From Rhodanobacter sp. 7MK24 (GTDB taxonomy: Bacteria; Pseudomonadota; Gammaproteobacteria; Xanthomonadales; Rhodanobacteraceae), in the NCBI RefSeq assembly GCF_014842995.1, contig NZ_JACYXL010000003.1, forward strand, positions 496,001 through 560,000: DNA of 64,000 nt. Direction: 5' to 3'. The first letter of the stretch is position 1. Each line of letters opens with the position of its first letter. The notes below the pieces were generated by a model. That model saw only the letters and a program-made list of their open reading frames with translations, was not told where the DNA came from and did not search any database. Shown here piece by piece: positions 45,768 through 54,332 of this stretch. The position numbers were made by a program, and so were the translations under genes.

Positions 45768-46676
45768 TCAGGCGCTCTCGGCCGCGTAGGCCGCCAGTGC
45801 CTCGAACAGGTAGTCGTAGACCAGCCGCACGCGACGGTTCGCCCGCTGGTCCTCGTGCATCACCAGCCAGGTGTCCAGGTCCAGTCCGAATGCCTCGGGC
45901 AAGACCGGCACCAGTTGGCGTTCGCGGCGGGCAAGCGCGCGCTGGCATGCACCTATGCCGTAGCCGGCGCGCAGTGCCGCCAGTTGCGCCAGCCCGCTGT
46001 CGGTGCGCAACGCGAAATGCTCGCGCGCAAACACCTCTCCGCCCGGTGCGCGGCCGCGCATCGCGCGCAGGGCCGGCGTCTCGCGATCGAAACCGATCAA
46101 TGCGTGCCGATGCAGATCGGCCAACGTGTCCGGCGTGCCGCGTTCCTTCAGGTATCGCCGGTGGGCATACAACCCCAAGCCGATGGCACCCACGCGCCGC
46201 GCCACCAATGCAGCCTGGCTGGGCCGCAACATGCGCACGGCGATGTCGGCGTCCTTGCGCAGCAGATCCTCGGGCGCGTCCGACAGCGAAAGCTCGATCA
46301 CGATGCCGGGCTGCTGCCGGCGCAGGCCGGCCAGTATGGCGGGCAGCACCTCGCCGCCGATCACCTCGCTGCAAGTGATGCGAACCACACCGCGCACCTC
46401 CTGCCGGCTGCCCGAAGCCGCGCGCCGCAGCGCGGATGACGCGGCGGCCATGCCGCGCGCATGTTCCGCCAGTTCGGACCCCACCTCGGTCAGCATCAAT
46501 CCCTGCGGGGAGCGCGTGAACAGGGCCACGCCCAGCGTCGTTTCCAATTGCCGCACGTGCCGCCCCAGGCTGGGCTGGGTCATGCCCAGCATGCGCGCAG
46601 CCGCGGACAGGCTGCCTTCGCTCGCTACCGCGAGAAAGGAACGGTAGAGGTCCCAACCCGGCTCGTTGACATCCAT
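45768..46676 (-). CDS. LysR family transcriptional regulator
   Basis: The product is 302 residues from MDVNEPGWDLYRSFLAV at 46676 (an ATG at 46697 would add seven residues). The N-terminal winged helix-turn-helix has SLSAAARMLGMTQPSLGRHV. The effector-binding domain spans about 90-295. It is divergent from the NmrA-like oxidoreductase gene, with about 90 bases between, so it most likely controls that gene, the standard LysR arrangement. The intergenic region is AT-rich. Confidence 0.92.
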   Translation of the reverse strand: MDVNEPGWDLYRSFLAVASEGSLSAAARMLGMTQPSLGRHVRQLETTLGVALFTRSPQGLMLTEVGSELAEHARGMAAASSALRRAASGSRQEVRGVVRITCSEVIGGEVLPAILAGLRRQQPGIVIELSLSDAPEDLLRKDADIAVRMLRPSQAALVARRVGAIGLGLYAHRRYLKERGTPDTLADLHRHALIGFDRETPALRAMRGRAPGGEVFAREHFALRTDSGLAQLAALRAGYGIGACQRALARRERQLVPVLPEAFGLDLDTWLVMHEDQRANRRVRLVYDYLFEALAAYAAESA

Positions 46677-46766
46677 ACATTTATTTATAGCAAACATTCG
46701 ACATTAGGCAATTTTCAAATATGCAGTCCTGTACCAGGCTGGCTCCACCCATCCAGGAGTACCGCC

Positions 46767-47711
46767 ATGAACACATCGAAGACAACCCTGATCCTCGGCG
46801 CCACCGGCGGCGCTGGCGGCGCGATTGCCGCGGCCCTGCTGCGCCGTGGCTGGACGGTGCGCGCGCTGGTACGCAACGCTGACCGCCCCGGCCTCGATCC
46901 ACGCATCGAATGGCGCGAAGGCGATGCGATGCACGCCAGCGACGTGGCGCGAGCCGCCGCCGGCGTAGACGTACTGGTCCACGCGGTGAATCCGCCGGGC
47001 TACCGCGACTGGGACAAGCTGGTGCTGCCGATGCTGGACAACAGCCTTGCCGCAGCGCGCGCCAATGCGGCACGCCTGGTGCTGCCGGGCACGGTCTACA
47101 ACTACGGCCCCGACGCCTTCCCCCTGCTTGCCGAGGATGATCCGCAGCAACCGCTGACCCGCAAGGGCGCTATCCGCGTGGTCATGGAACGGCGGCTGGC
47201 CGAGGCCACCGACGTGCGCAGCCTGACTCTGCGCTGCGGCGACTTCTTCGGGCCGCGCGCGGGCAACAACTGGTTCGCGGCGATGATCAAACCGGGGCGC
47301 CCCGCACGCAGCCTGCTTTACCCGGGGCGTCATGGCCTGCCGCACGCCTGGGCCTATCTGCCCGACGTGGGCGAAACGGTGGCGCGCCTGCTGGAGCGCG
47401 AAGGCGAGCTGGAACGCCATGCCCGCTTCCACTTCGCCGGCCATCACGTGGACGAAGCCGCCCTGCTTGCCGCCGTGCGTCGCACCACCGGCAATGCCGC
47501 GCTGCCGCTGCGTGCCTTCCCATGGTGGCTGACATGGCTCGCCGCGCCGTTCGTGGTGATGCTGCGCGAACTGCGCGAGATGCGCTACCTGTGGAGCGAG
47601 CCGCTGCAACTGGACAATCGCCGGCTGCTGGCGTGGCTGGGCGAGGAACCGCACACCCCGCTGGAGCAGGCCGTCGAAGCCACCTTGCGCAGCTTCGGTT
47701 GCGTGGAGTGA
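46767..47711 (+). CDS. NAD(P)-binding epimerase/NmrA-like protein
   Basis: The product is 314 residues from the ATG at 46767 with AGGAG seven bases upstream. The Rossmann fold starts with TLILGATGGAGGAIAAALLR, the TGxxGxxG-type nucleotide site. A block LVLPGTVYNYGPDAFP fits the atypical/extended short-chain dehydrogenase group (NAD-dependent epimerase-like) including the Tyr of YNYG. The C-terminus is hydrophobic (WWLTWLAAPFVVMLREL). The substrate is unknown. Its divergent LysR neighbour suggests induction by a small molecule. Confidence 0.87.
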   Translation: MNTSKTTLILGATGGAGGAIAAALLRRGWTVRALVRNADRPGLDPRIEWREGDAMHASDVARAAAGVDVLVHAVNPPGYRDWDKLVLPMLDNSLAAARANAARLVLPGTVYNYGPDAFPLLAEDDPQQPLTRKGAIRVVMERRLAEATDVRSLTLRCGDFFGPRAGNNWFAAMIKPGRPARSLLYPGRHGLPHAWAYLPDVGETVARLLEREGELERHARFHFAGHHVDEAALLAAVRRTTGNAALPLRAFPWWLTWLAAPFVVMLRELREMRYLWSEPLQLDNRRLLAWLGEEPHTPLEQAVEATLRSFGCVE

Positions 47712-47914
47712 GCCCTACATTGCCTACGCTGATCTGATGTGATCAGCGCTCTGATGGTTCGCGGTCTCTGGAGTGACCCTGGGCCGTTCCTGTACCGAGA
47801 CTCAGTTCGCCGATGCGGTCGGGATCTTGACGACGCTGATGCAGTCAGCATGGTCCCGTAGAAAAGTGGCAGGTCATTGGCGCCTCACCGCCTACCAGCG
47901 AGACGCCTTAACCT
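47712..47914. other. intergenic region with a small hairpin
   Basis: These 203 bases lie between the convergent epimerase and exported-protein genes. CGCTGATC-tgatgt-GATCAGCG at 47727-47748 is a likely terminator stem for the epimerase gene. A GTG-started frame of about 58 codons from 47773 exists but overlaps the neighbour and has no support. Confidence 0.5.
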
Positions 47915-48691
47915 TTACTCAGCCGAGAAGTGAGCCAAGGTTTTGCTGAATTCGCTGACCATGGTCTTGGAGTGCATCAAGATGGCGAGACCATACTTTT
48001 CCAGGTAGCTATAACGAATGGTACTCATCGCAATCCCGTTCGCATTTAGCACCTGACAGTCCACATCGTGAGCCTGCCCCTGGATATCTGGGTTGAGTTG
48101 CGATCCTGGATAAGAAGCACCCGCCTTGCAGTCGTAGCGAAGTTGCTCCGTTACCCCACCCCGGATTTGGTAGCCAAAATGAGCACCGCTGATGGATCCA
48201 TCGGAATACTGGAAATCGGAGAGGTTTATGATTCGCGGCATCGCCGTCGCGTTAGCCGGAACCGTCTGTGCACTGAGAGTGATCAAGCCCTGATACGTCA
48301 GCGCGAAGAGGTCGCTGACTTCGAAACCATTTGCCTTTGTCACCACCAATTGTTTGACAAAGCCATGGCCTGCACCCACATACAAGTCGCTACTTTCCAT
48401 CGCCTGCGGCACGGCAGCTCCCGCCTTGTCGTATACGACCTTGGCGTCAATGCTGATGCGCTTGAAGTCGTTATGGCCCGACTCGCTTCGCACAACAGCG
48501 CCGATAAGCTGCTTGGGCAACATCTCGGGCGTGAACTGCCTTGCCAGATACGACTCCTTGTCGTGCAGAACCGCCGCGACGGAAGGACTGTCCAGCCCCC
48601 CAACGGTCGAACCGGTGGCTTGAGCACATACCGCCGTCGCCGGCACTGCAAAGGCAAGAACAGCCCACAATTTCTTGCTGACAGAATCCAT
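47915..48691 (-). CDS. exported protein of unknown function (paralog 2)
   Basis: The product is 258 residues with a signal peptide (KKLWAVLAFAVPATAVCA, cleavage near CAQA). It is a diverged paralog of the lipoprotein at 44734-45534. It shares the overall length, the Cys in YDCKAGASYPGSQLNPD, the DVDCQVLNANGIAMS block and the YSYLEKYGLAIL ending. It lacks a good lipobox, so it may be soluble in the periplasm. Function unknown. The upstream 48692-48880 region holds its promoter and nothing else evident. Confidence 0.8.
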   Translation of the reverse strand: MDSVSKKLWAVLAFAVPATAVCAQATGSTVGGLDSPSVAAVLHDKESYLARQFTPEMLPKQLIGAVVRSESGHNDFKRISIDAKVVYDKAGAAVPQAMESSDLYVGAGHGFVKQLVVTKANGFEVSDLFALTYQGLITLSAQTVPANATAMPRIINLSDFQYSDGSISGAHFGYQIRGGVTEQLRYDCKAGASYPGSQLNPDIQGQAHDVDCQVLNANGIAMSTIRYSYLEKYGLAILMHSKTMVSEFSKTLAHFSAE

Positions 48692-48880
48692 TTGCTTCCC
48701 CTGGTTTTGAAGGCCTTCCCGACTTCACGACGCAATGGCGGCCAGCAGTATGGCGCGTAATCCATACCATGATCTTCATTGCACGACACCGATCTCGGCA
48801 TCTTGCACAAGGGTGTCCTGACCTTGCAAGAGGAAGGATTCGGGCCTGTCACAACCGATTAGCAGAGTACGCTGTGCCCT

Positions 48881-49387
48881 TCAAAGCAAGTTGACGACCG
48901 CCAGCAGGGTCAAGCCAGCAAACACGCCGGCGATCACATCGTCCACCATCACGCCCATGCCACCCTTGAGGCGTCGGTCGAACACGCGGATCGGCCACGG
49001 CTTCCATACGTCGAACAGGCGGAACAGCGCGAAGCCGAGGATCACCGCCCACCATGGCGCCAGCAGCGCGGGCAGCAGCGCGATCCATTGGCCGATGAAC
49101 TCGTCCCACACCAGGGCACGATGGTCGTCCACGCCCAGTGCTCGGCCAGCCACCTCGCAAGCCCATACGCCCAACGCGAAACCCAGCACGATCACCAGCA
49201 GGTTCAGCGGCAACGACAGCTCGCGCAGCAACAGCCACGGCAGGATCGCCGCCAGCGAGCCGAAGGTGCCCTGCGCCACCGGCGCGAGGCCGGAGCCGAG
49301 GCCGCAGGCGATCCAGCCCGCGGGCGTGGCAAGCAGTGCGCTGCGCTGCGCGGCGGTGAGTGCCTTGCGTTCAACGGGAGTATTCAT
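48881..49387 (-). CDS. pgpA: phosphatidylglycerophosphatase A
   Basis: The product is 168 residues, the family length, with several membrane helices. Motifs include GLGSGLAPVAQGTFGSLAAI near the N-terminus, the acidic block DDHRALVWDEFIGQWIALLP, and FRLFDVWKPWPIRVFDRRLK followed by GGMGVMVDDVIAG. It removes phosphate from phosphatidylglycerophosphate in phospholipid synthesis at the inner membrane. Its start overlaps the thiL stop by four bases, so the two are translationally coupled, as in enterics. Confidence 0.95.
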   Translation of the reverse strand: MNTPVERKALTAAQRSALLATPAGWIACGLGSGLAPVAQGTFGSLAAILPWLLLRELSLPLNLLVIVLGFALGVWACEVAGRALGVDDHRALVWDEFIGQWIALLPALLAPWWAVILGFALFRLFDVWKPWPIRVFDRRLKGGMGVMVDDVIAGVFAGLTLLAVVNLL

Positions 49388-50352
49388 GCGGCGAAATGAT
49401 CCCAGCCCGCACGTCCGGGTTCCAGCCAGCGGCCGTCCGCATCACGCACGCGCACGCCCTCGCCCGCCACGATGCTGCCGATGCGCGTGGCGCCGCAGCC
49501 CAGCCGCGCCAGGTCGATCTGTACCTCGGCCACGCGCGCGACAGGCACGGTGAAGCACAACTCGTAGTCGTCGCCGCCGCCCAACGCGAAATCGCGTGCG
49601 GCCACTTCGTCGAACAGACCCAGCAATGCAGGCGAGCGCGGCAGCAGGGCCGCGTCGATCTCCGCGCCCACACCGCCAGCGTCGCAGAGATGACCGAGGT
49701 CGGCGAGCAGGCCGTCGGACACGTCGAGGCAGGCACTGGCGCGGCCACGCAGCGCCAATCCCGCCGCCACCCGCGGCATGGGGCGATTCAGGCGATCGAT
49801 CAGCACATCGCGCATGGACGTCCGGGCGTCCGTCTGCATCGGCCCTTGCAGGCAGCGTAGCCCTGCCGCCGCATCGCCCAGCGTGCCGGTGACCAGCACG
49901 GCGTCCCCCACGCGCGCGCCGGCGCGTGTCAACGCCTGTCCCGGCGGCACGAAGCCGTGCACGGCCACGCTGAGCGTGAGCGGACCGCGCGTGGTATCGC
50001 CTCCCACCAGCGCCAGCCGATGTGGCTGTGCCAATTGCGCGAAGCCGTCGGCAAGACCGTCGATGAAGGCCGCATCGGGCTGCGGCAAGGTCAGCGCAAG
50101 CAAGGCCCAGGCCGGTACGGCCCCCATCGCGGCGAGATCGGACAGGTTCACCGCCAGCGCCTTCCAGCCGATGTCGGCCGGCGCGGTGCCCTGCGGGAAA
50201 TGTACGCCCTCGACCAGGGTGTCGATCGCCACCGCCAGTTCCTGCCCCGCAGGTACGGCCAGCAGTGCGGCGTCGTCGCCAATGCCCAGGCGCACGTCCT
50301 CGCGCCCCAGCGCCGTGCGCTCGCGGATACGGTCAATGAGGCGGAATTCCAT
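49384..50352 (-). CDS. thiL: thiamine-monophosphate kinase
   Basis: The product is 322 residues from MEFRLIDRIRERTALGRE at 50352. The PurM-like ATP-binding fold shows GIGDDAALL, AIDTLVEGVHFP, KALAVNLSDLAAMGA, LVGGDTTRG, CLDVSDGLLADLGHL and GGGDDYELCF, all hallmark ThiL blocks. It makes thiamine diphosphate from thiamine phosphate in the cytoplasm. It lies directly upstream of pgpA; an NTF2-like gene on the opposite strand and a GNAT gene separate it from nusB. Confidence 0.96.
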   Translation of the reverse strand: MEFRLIDRIRERTALGREDVRLGIGDDAALLAVPAGQELAVAIDTLVEGVHFPQGTAPADIGWKALAVNLSDLAAMGAVPAWALLALTLPQPDAAFIDGLADGFAQLAQPHRLALVGGDTTRGPLTLSVAVHGFVPPGQALTRAGARVGDAVLVTGTLGDAAAGLRCLQGPMQTDARTSMRDVLIDRLNRPMPRVAAGLALRGRASACLDVSDGLLADLGHLCDAGGVGAEIDAALLPRSPALLGLFDEVAARDFALGGGDDYELCFTVPVARVAEVQIDLARLGCGATRIGSIVAGEGVRVRDADGRWLEPGRAGWDHFAA

Positions 50353-50486
50353 GGCGGATCTGCAGCAGGGATGACCCAAGAGCAGAGCATCCGCGCGCAC
50401 GCGACGCAAGCCCGTGACCTGCGGCGCATGTGCCGGGGCCGCATGCGTGCAAGGCTGGCTGCACTTCCCCGCCGGAGCTTGCCGCC

Positions 50487-50948
50487 ATGCACTGTGCCCG
50501 TTTCCGTCCTGCCGTCCTGCCACTTGCCCTGCTCGCGGCCGCACCGATGCTGGCTGCAGCCTCGCCATCCGCACCCGGCGACGCAGCCGTGCTGGCGCCG
50601 GTCCAGGCCTTCTTCGCGGCCATGTCGCGCTACGACCAGGCAGGCATGCGCGCGCAAGTGTTGCCTGCGGGCATGGCTACGCTGATGCGCCACGGCAAAC
50701 CGGAACAAATCGCGCTGGGCGACTTCGTCGACCATGTGAAGCCGGGCAAGGCGAGCATCGAGGAACGCATCCGCGACCCGCAGGTGCGCGTGGACGACAA
50801 CATCGCCGTGGTATGGGCGCCCTATGTCTTCCTGCTCGACGGCAAGCCGCACCACTGCGGCACCGACGTCTTCAACCTGGCACAGGTGGACGGGCGCTGG
50901 CTGATCACCGGCATCGCCGACAACAGCCGCGATTGCCCGGCGAGGTGA
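50487..50948 (+). CDS. exported NTF2/SnoaL-like protein
   Basis: The product is 153 residues from the ATG at 50487 (CGGAG about nine bases upstream) with a signal peptide (VLPLALLAAAPMLAAA). The mature part has the cone-shaped NTF2-like fold pattern: VQAFFAAMSRYDQAGMRAQV at the start and VVWAPYVFLLDGKPHHCGTD followed by a strand with DGRWLITGI. This is the DUF4440/SnoaL-like lumazine-binding group. Function unknown. It is divergent from thiL and convergent with the GNAT gene. Confidence 0.82.
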   Translation: MHCARFRPAVLPLALLAAAPMLAAASPSAPGDAAVLAPVQAFFAAMSRYDQAGMRAQVLPAGMATLMRHGKPEQIALGDFVDHVKPGKASIEERIRDPQVRVDDNIAVVWAPYVFLLDGKPHHCGTDVFNLAQVDGRWLITGIADNSRDCPAR

Positions 50949-50957
50949 GTCGCCCGC

Positions 50958-51491
50958 TCAGCGGGCAAACACCAGGGCAGGCTCGCCGTGGTAGGTGGTG
51001 CGCCGCCACTCGCGGAAGCCGGCTTTCGCGGCCACGCGGATGGAGGCGGCGTTGCCTTCGTTGATGAGGCACACCGCACGCATACCCGGCAGATGCACAT
51101 CGGCCCAGGCAGTCGCCGCAGCGATCGCCTCGCTCGCATAGCCATGGCCATGGGCTTGCGGTGACAGCACCCAACCGAATTCCAGCATTCCGACCAGCGA
51201 GGGCTCGATCTCGCGACGGAAGTCGCCGAAGCCGATGTCGCCGACGTAACGGCCGCCGGCCTTTTCCTCGACGGCCCAGTAGCCAAACCCGAGCATGCTC
51301 CACATGCCGCGCGAACCCAGCATGCGGCGCCATGTTTCCTCGGCGGTGAACGGCCGGCCGCCGATGTAGCGCACTACCGCCGGATCGGCCCACATTGCCG
51401 TGCAGGCGTCATGGTCGTCGGGACGATGCGCGCGCAGGCGCAGCCGCGCAGTTTCCAGCTCAGGCACGGACGAGACGCCCATGCCGGTCAT
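50958..51491 (-). CDS. GNAT acetyltransferase (RimJ/RimL-like)
   Basis: The product is 177 residues from MTGMGVSSVPELETARLRLR at 51491, which overlaps the nusB stop by one base. Motifs are LETARLRLRAHRPDD, YWAVEEKAGGRYVGDIGF, the acetyl-CoA loop LSPQAHGHGYASEAI and INEGNAASIRVAAKAGF. This is the acetyltransferase_3 group that modifies protein or peptide N-termini and small amines. It is co-transcribed with nusB by position, an insertion in the otherwise conserved nusB-thiL neighbourhood. Confidence 0.92.
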   Translation of the reverse strand: MTGMGVSSVPELETARLRLRAHRPDDHDACTAMWADPAVVRYIGGRPFTAEETWRRMLGSRGMWSMLGFGYWAVEEKAGGRYVGDIGFGDFRREIEPSLVGMLEFGWVLSPQAHGHGYASEAIAAATAWADVHLPGMRAVCLINEGNAASIRVAAKAGFREWRRTTYHGEPALVFAR

Positions 51492-51937
51492 CAGCCACGC
51501 TTCTCGGTGCTGCGCAGTTCGGCAGCCAGCTTGTCCAGCACGCCGTTGACGTAGCTGTGGCCGTGGTCGGCACCGAAGCGCTTGGTGACCTCGATCGCCT
51601 CGTTGATGACCACGCGGTACGGAACGTCGGGACGGTGCTTCAGCTCGTAGGCGGCGAGGCGCAACGCGGCGCGCTCGATGGGATCGACCTCGGCCACTTC
51701 GCGATCGAGGTAGGGGCGCAGCGAGGCGTCCAGCTCGGCGACGTGCTGCTCCACGCCATGCAGCAGATCCTCGAAGTAGTCGAGGTCGGCCACTTCCATG
51801 TCCTGCTCGTGGCGGAACTGCTCGATCACCGCATTCATGTGGCTGCCGGAAAGCTGCCACGCATACAGCGCCTGCAGCGCACGGCGGCGGGCGCGCGAGC
51901 GCGCGGCAAGGTCGATGCCTTCGGGGCGCGCGTGCAT
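51491..51937 (-). CDS. nusB: transcription antitermination factor NusB
   Basis: The product is 148 residues from the ATG at 51937, which overlaps the ribH stop. The all-helical NusB fold is shown by ARRRALQALYAWQLSG, VDPIERAALRLAAYELKHRP and YRVVINEAIEVTKRFGADHG followed by YVNGVLDKLAAELR. NusB with NusE binds boxA RNA for rRNA antitermination. Genes ribH-nusB are coupled, the common order. Confidence 0.96.
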   Translation of the reverse strand: MHARPEGIDLAARSRARRRALQALYAWQLSGSHMNAVIEQFRHEQDMEVADLDYFEDLLHGVEQHVAELDASLRPYLDREVAEVDPIERAALRLAAYELKHRPDVPYRVVINEAIEVTKRFGADHGHSYVNGVLDKLAAELRSTEKRG

Positions 51938-52413
51938 CAAAGCTGGCCGTACAGGTTGACCATCTCCAGCGCGGCCATCGCCGCGTCGGCACCCTTGTTG
52001 CCGGCTTTGGTGCCGGAGCGTTCGATGGCCTGCTCGATGGAGTCGGTCGTGAGCACGCCGAACGCCACCGGCACGCCGGAATCGAAGCCCGCCTTGGCCA
52101 GCCCCTTGGCGCACTCGCCAGCCACATAGTCGAAATGCGGCGTCGAACCGCGGATCACCGCGCCCAGTGCGATCACCGCGGCGTAACGATTGGCGCACTC
52201 CCGGGAGCCATTGAGCAGCTTGTGCACGGCGGCAGCGATCTCCCACGCGCCAGGCACGCGGATCAGGTCGATGTCGTCGTCTTTCACGCCATGGCGCACC
52301 AGCGCATCGCGCGCTCCGGCCACCAGCGGCTCCACCACGAAGCCGTTGAAACGGCCTGCGACGATGGCAAATCGGCCCTTGGGCGTGGCGAAATCGCCTT
52401 CGATGGTCTTCAT
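51937..52413 (-). CDS. ribH: 6,7-dimethyl-8-ribityllumazine synthase
   Basis: The product is 158 residues. It shows the lumazine synthase blocks ARFNGF-like [50 protein letters not shown] and [20 protein letters not shown] with the catalytic His in PHFDYV. It catalyses the penultimate step of riboflavin synthesis. The 247 bases upstream (52414-52660) show no FMN riboswitch fold that I can recognise and no gene. Confidence 0.96.
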   Translation of the reverse strand: MKTIEGDFATPKGRFAIVAGRFNGFVVEPLVAGARDALVRHGVKDDDIDLIRVPGAWEIAAAVHKLLNGSRECANRYAAVIALGAVIRGSTPHFDYVAGECAKGLAKAGFDSGVPVAFGVLTTDSIEQAIERSGTKAGNKGADAAMAALEMVNLYGQL

Positions 52414-52660
52414 GTCAGCAGCAATCCTTGACGGGCCTGGCGCCCATGCGAGAAGGGTATTTTACGGGTTTGGGGGCAACGCTGCTTGGAATCCCTACCT
52501 CAGTCCTGAAGACGCTTACACCCATCGCAGCTCATGAGTAACCAAGAAAGACAGCTGTCAGCGCTAGTCACGAATCGCGTCGCCAACGCAGACCTTGGCT
52601 TTGGACGATCCCGCACCCATGGTGCACACCTGGGAAGTGCTCACCGCCAGGGTCGCCACA

Positions 52661-53344
52661 ATGACCAAACGCATACTTCACGTCGTCACCAACGTGACCC
52701 ACTACGCCGACCCATCCGAGCCGACCGGCCTGTGGCTGTCGGAACTGACCCACGCGTATCAGGTCTTCGCCGAGCGAGGTTGGGCGCAGCGGATCGTGAG
52801 CCCGAAGGGTGGCATCTCGCCGCTGGAGCCGCGCTCCCTCAAATGGCCGAACATCGACGCGACCGCGAAGGCATGGCTGACCGACGATGCCCGCATGGCA
52901 CTCCTGTCGGAAACCGCCCAGCCCGACCAGATCGATCCGGTGGAGTTCGATGCGATCTATTTCACGGGCGGACACGCGGTCATGTGGGACTTCCCCGATG
53001 ACGCAGGGCTGCAGCGGATCACGCGCGACATCTATGAGCGCGGCGGCATCGTTTCGTCTGTCTGCCATGGCTATTGCGGCCTGCTGAACACGAAGCTGTC
53101 GGACGGCACGCTACTGGTCGCCGGACGACGGATCACCGGCTTTGCATGGGCAGAGGAAGTGCTGGCCGGGGTCGCCCGAAAGGTGCCCTACAACGCCGAG
53201 CAAGCCATGAGGCAGCGCGGCGCGCACTACGAGAAGGCGTTGCTGCCGTTCACTTCGAAGGTCGTCGCCGACGGCCGACTGGTAACCGGCCAGAATCCGC
53301 AATCGGCCAGGGCGACGGCGAAGAAGGTTGCAGCGCTGCTCTGA
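52661..53344 (+). CDS. DJ-1/PfpI family protein (Hsp31-like amidotransferase fold)
   Basis: The product is 227 residues from MTKRILHVVTNVTHYADPSE at 52661 (AGGG upstream). A start at 52619 is possible. The DJ-1/ThiJ fold is shown by YFTGGHAVMWDFPDD and the nucleophile elbow with Cys in SSVCHGYCGLLN. Relatives are deglycase/chaperone-like or glyoxalase III enzymes. It is plus strand and lies just left of the cassette array; it might be the outermost cassette or an ordinary gene, as no clear attC follows it. Confidence 0.88.
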   Translation: MTKRILHVVTNVTHYADPSEPTGLWLSELTHAYQVFAERGWAQRIVSPKGGISPLEPRSLKWPNIDATAKAWLTDDARMALLSETAQPDQIDPVEFDAIYFTGGHAVMWDFPDDAGLQRITRDIYERGGIVSSVCHGYCGLLNTKLSDGTLLVAGRRITGFAWAEEVLAGVARKVPYNAEQAMRQRGAHYEKALLPFTSKVVADGRLVTGQNPQSARATAKKVAALL

Positions 53345-53583
53345 GCTCGATGCACGCCGACGCCTTGCACGCACCTTGCGGTTGCCGACATCCGCTTTGA
53401 GGAGAGGATCGCCGCACGATCGTTGCATCCGGGAAAAGCTGCGGGATTAGGCCTTGGGAATAGACAGCGCGACCTGGGGGAATGGTTGATCTGTATAGAA
53501 AGCCATCCATGACTGGAGTCCGCAGGTCGGGATAAGCTGCAGAACTAGACTTCATTCAACAACCGAATCCAAGTTAAAACTCA
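53345..53583. other. intergenic region left of the cassette array
   Basis: These 239 bases hold no supported gene. The last 40 bases (about 53543-53585: ctagacTTCATTCAA then CCAAGTTAAAACTCAATGA) resemble a worn attC site in front of the first cassette gene, but the match is weak. Confidence 0.35.
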
Positions 53584-53874
53584 ATGACTCCTCCCCGCAA
53601 AGTTGTTCTTCATTCGCTGCACGGCTATCGCACTGAGCTCGATGGAATCGTTGCGCAATGGATCAAGGAACAGGTCGGCCATGTCGGAGTGGTTGGAGTT
53701 GACGCGGCAAGGATCGAGGGCGCCATTGACGAGCTGTGCGTCGGAGACGGTTCGCACCCCTACTTCATGCTCACCGCTTCCCACGACACAAATGAAACTC
53801 TTCAAGACGCAGTCCTTCTCGCAGAACAGCTTTCAGGCGAGCTCGCAGGCCATGTACGCGTCGTAGAGTTCTAA
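53584..53874 (+). CDS. cassette gene 1: unknown 96-residue protein
   Basis: The product is 96 residues: MTPPRKVVLHSLHGYRTELD, then a predicted alpha/beta mix (VGVVGVDAARIEGAIDEL, MLTASHDTNETLQDAVLLAE) ending VRVVEF. No signal peptide or membrane helix is visible. I do not recognise the family. It is probably a small cytoplasmic protein of two alpha/beta units. The stop TAA lies inside the left box of the following attC site, a typical cassette arrangement. Confidence 0.65.
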   Translation: MTPPRKVVLHSLHGYRTELDGIVAQWIKEQVGHVGVVGVDAARIEGAIDELCVGDGSHPYFMLTASHDTNETLQDAVLLAEQLSGELAGHVRVVEF

Positions 53875-53925
53875 CCTTTCATCCAAGTTGGACGGCTCCG
53901 CCGCCGCTTAACTCCAGAGTCATGA
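53870..53925 (+). repeat. attC-like site 1
   Basis: The site reads TCTAACCTTTCATCCAAG on the left and GCTTAACTCCAGAGTCATGA on the right around a GGC-GCC core. The left end TCTAAC and boxes TTCATCCAAG / CTTAACTC closely resemble classic attC sites. It lies between cassette genes 1 and 2. Confidence 0.68.
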
Positions 53926-53934
53926 GCAATCCAT

Positions 53935-54261
53935 ATGAAACTCAGCGATCTTGAAAAATCGGCGCTGCAGCTGAATGAGCTCTACGAGCAGCTTGAGATC
54001 AAGAAGTATGGACGCGCCTGGACCACGGAAGAACTGATGCTTGGTTTCGTAGGGGACGTGGGCGAACTGGCGAAGCTCATCCAGGCAAACGCCGGCATCC
54101 GGGATATTGACGGCTACAAAGCAAAACTTGGCCATGAATTGTCGGATTGCTTGTGGTCGATCATGGTTCTTGCAAGCAAGTGTGACATTGATTTGGAGGC
54201 GGAGTTTGTCAGAAACACCCGAGAACTGATCGAATATGTATCTGGCGAGCTTGGCACATAG
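53935..54261 (+). CDS. cassette gene 2: MazG-like nucleotide pyrophosphohydrolase
   Basis: The product is 108 residues, all helical. It has the MazG-type metal motif: EELMLGFVGDVGELAKLIQA with acidic residues in the first helix, and LGHELSDCLWSIMVLASKCD with ExxD in the second. Members hydrolyse house-cleaning or modified nucleoside triphosphates. There is no signal peptide, so it is cytoplasmic. The start has a poor ribosome site; expression may depend on read-through from upstream cassettes. Confidence 0.8.
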   Translation: MKLSDLEKSALQLNELYEQLEIKKYGRAWTTEELMLGFVGDVGELAKLIQANAGIRDIDGYKAKLGHELSDCLWSIMVLASKCDIDLEAEFVRNTRELIEYVSGELGT

Positions 54262-54314
54262 CAATTCATCCGGGCCGGCACCGTTTCGCGGAGCGCTTTG
54301 GTTCAGGCGTCGGC
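54256..54314 (+). repeat. attC-like site 2
   Basis: AATTCATCCGGG on the left and TTTGGTTCAGGCGTCGG on the right flank an imperfect stem (GCCGGCACCG / CGCGGAGCGC). The site starts within the last codons of cassette gene 2 and ends about 20 bases before gene 3. Confidence 0.6.
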
Positions 54315-54332
54315 CGTCAAGGGAGATTTCGC

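Noticed and set aside
45535-46680. N-terminal extension of the lipoprotein frame through the LysR gene
   Set aside because: It would remove the signal sequence and lipobox and run out of frame through a well-supported LysR gene.
47773-47949. GTG-started frame of about 58 codons after the epimerase gene
   Set aside because: It overlaps the convergent exported-protein gene, has no ribosome site and no recognisable features.
52414-52660. FMN riboswitch before ribH
   Set aside because: I could not find the conserved RFN element segments; such riboswitches normally precede ribB or other rib genes, not always ribH.
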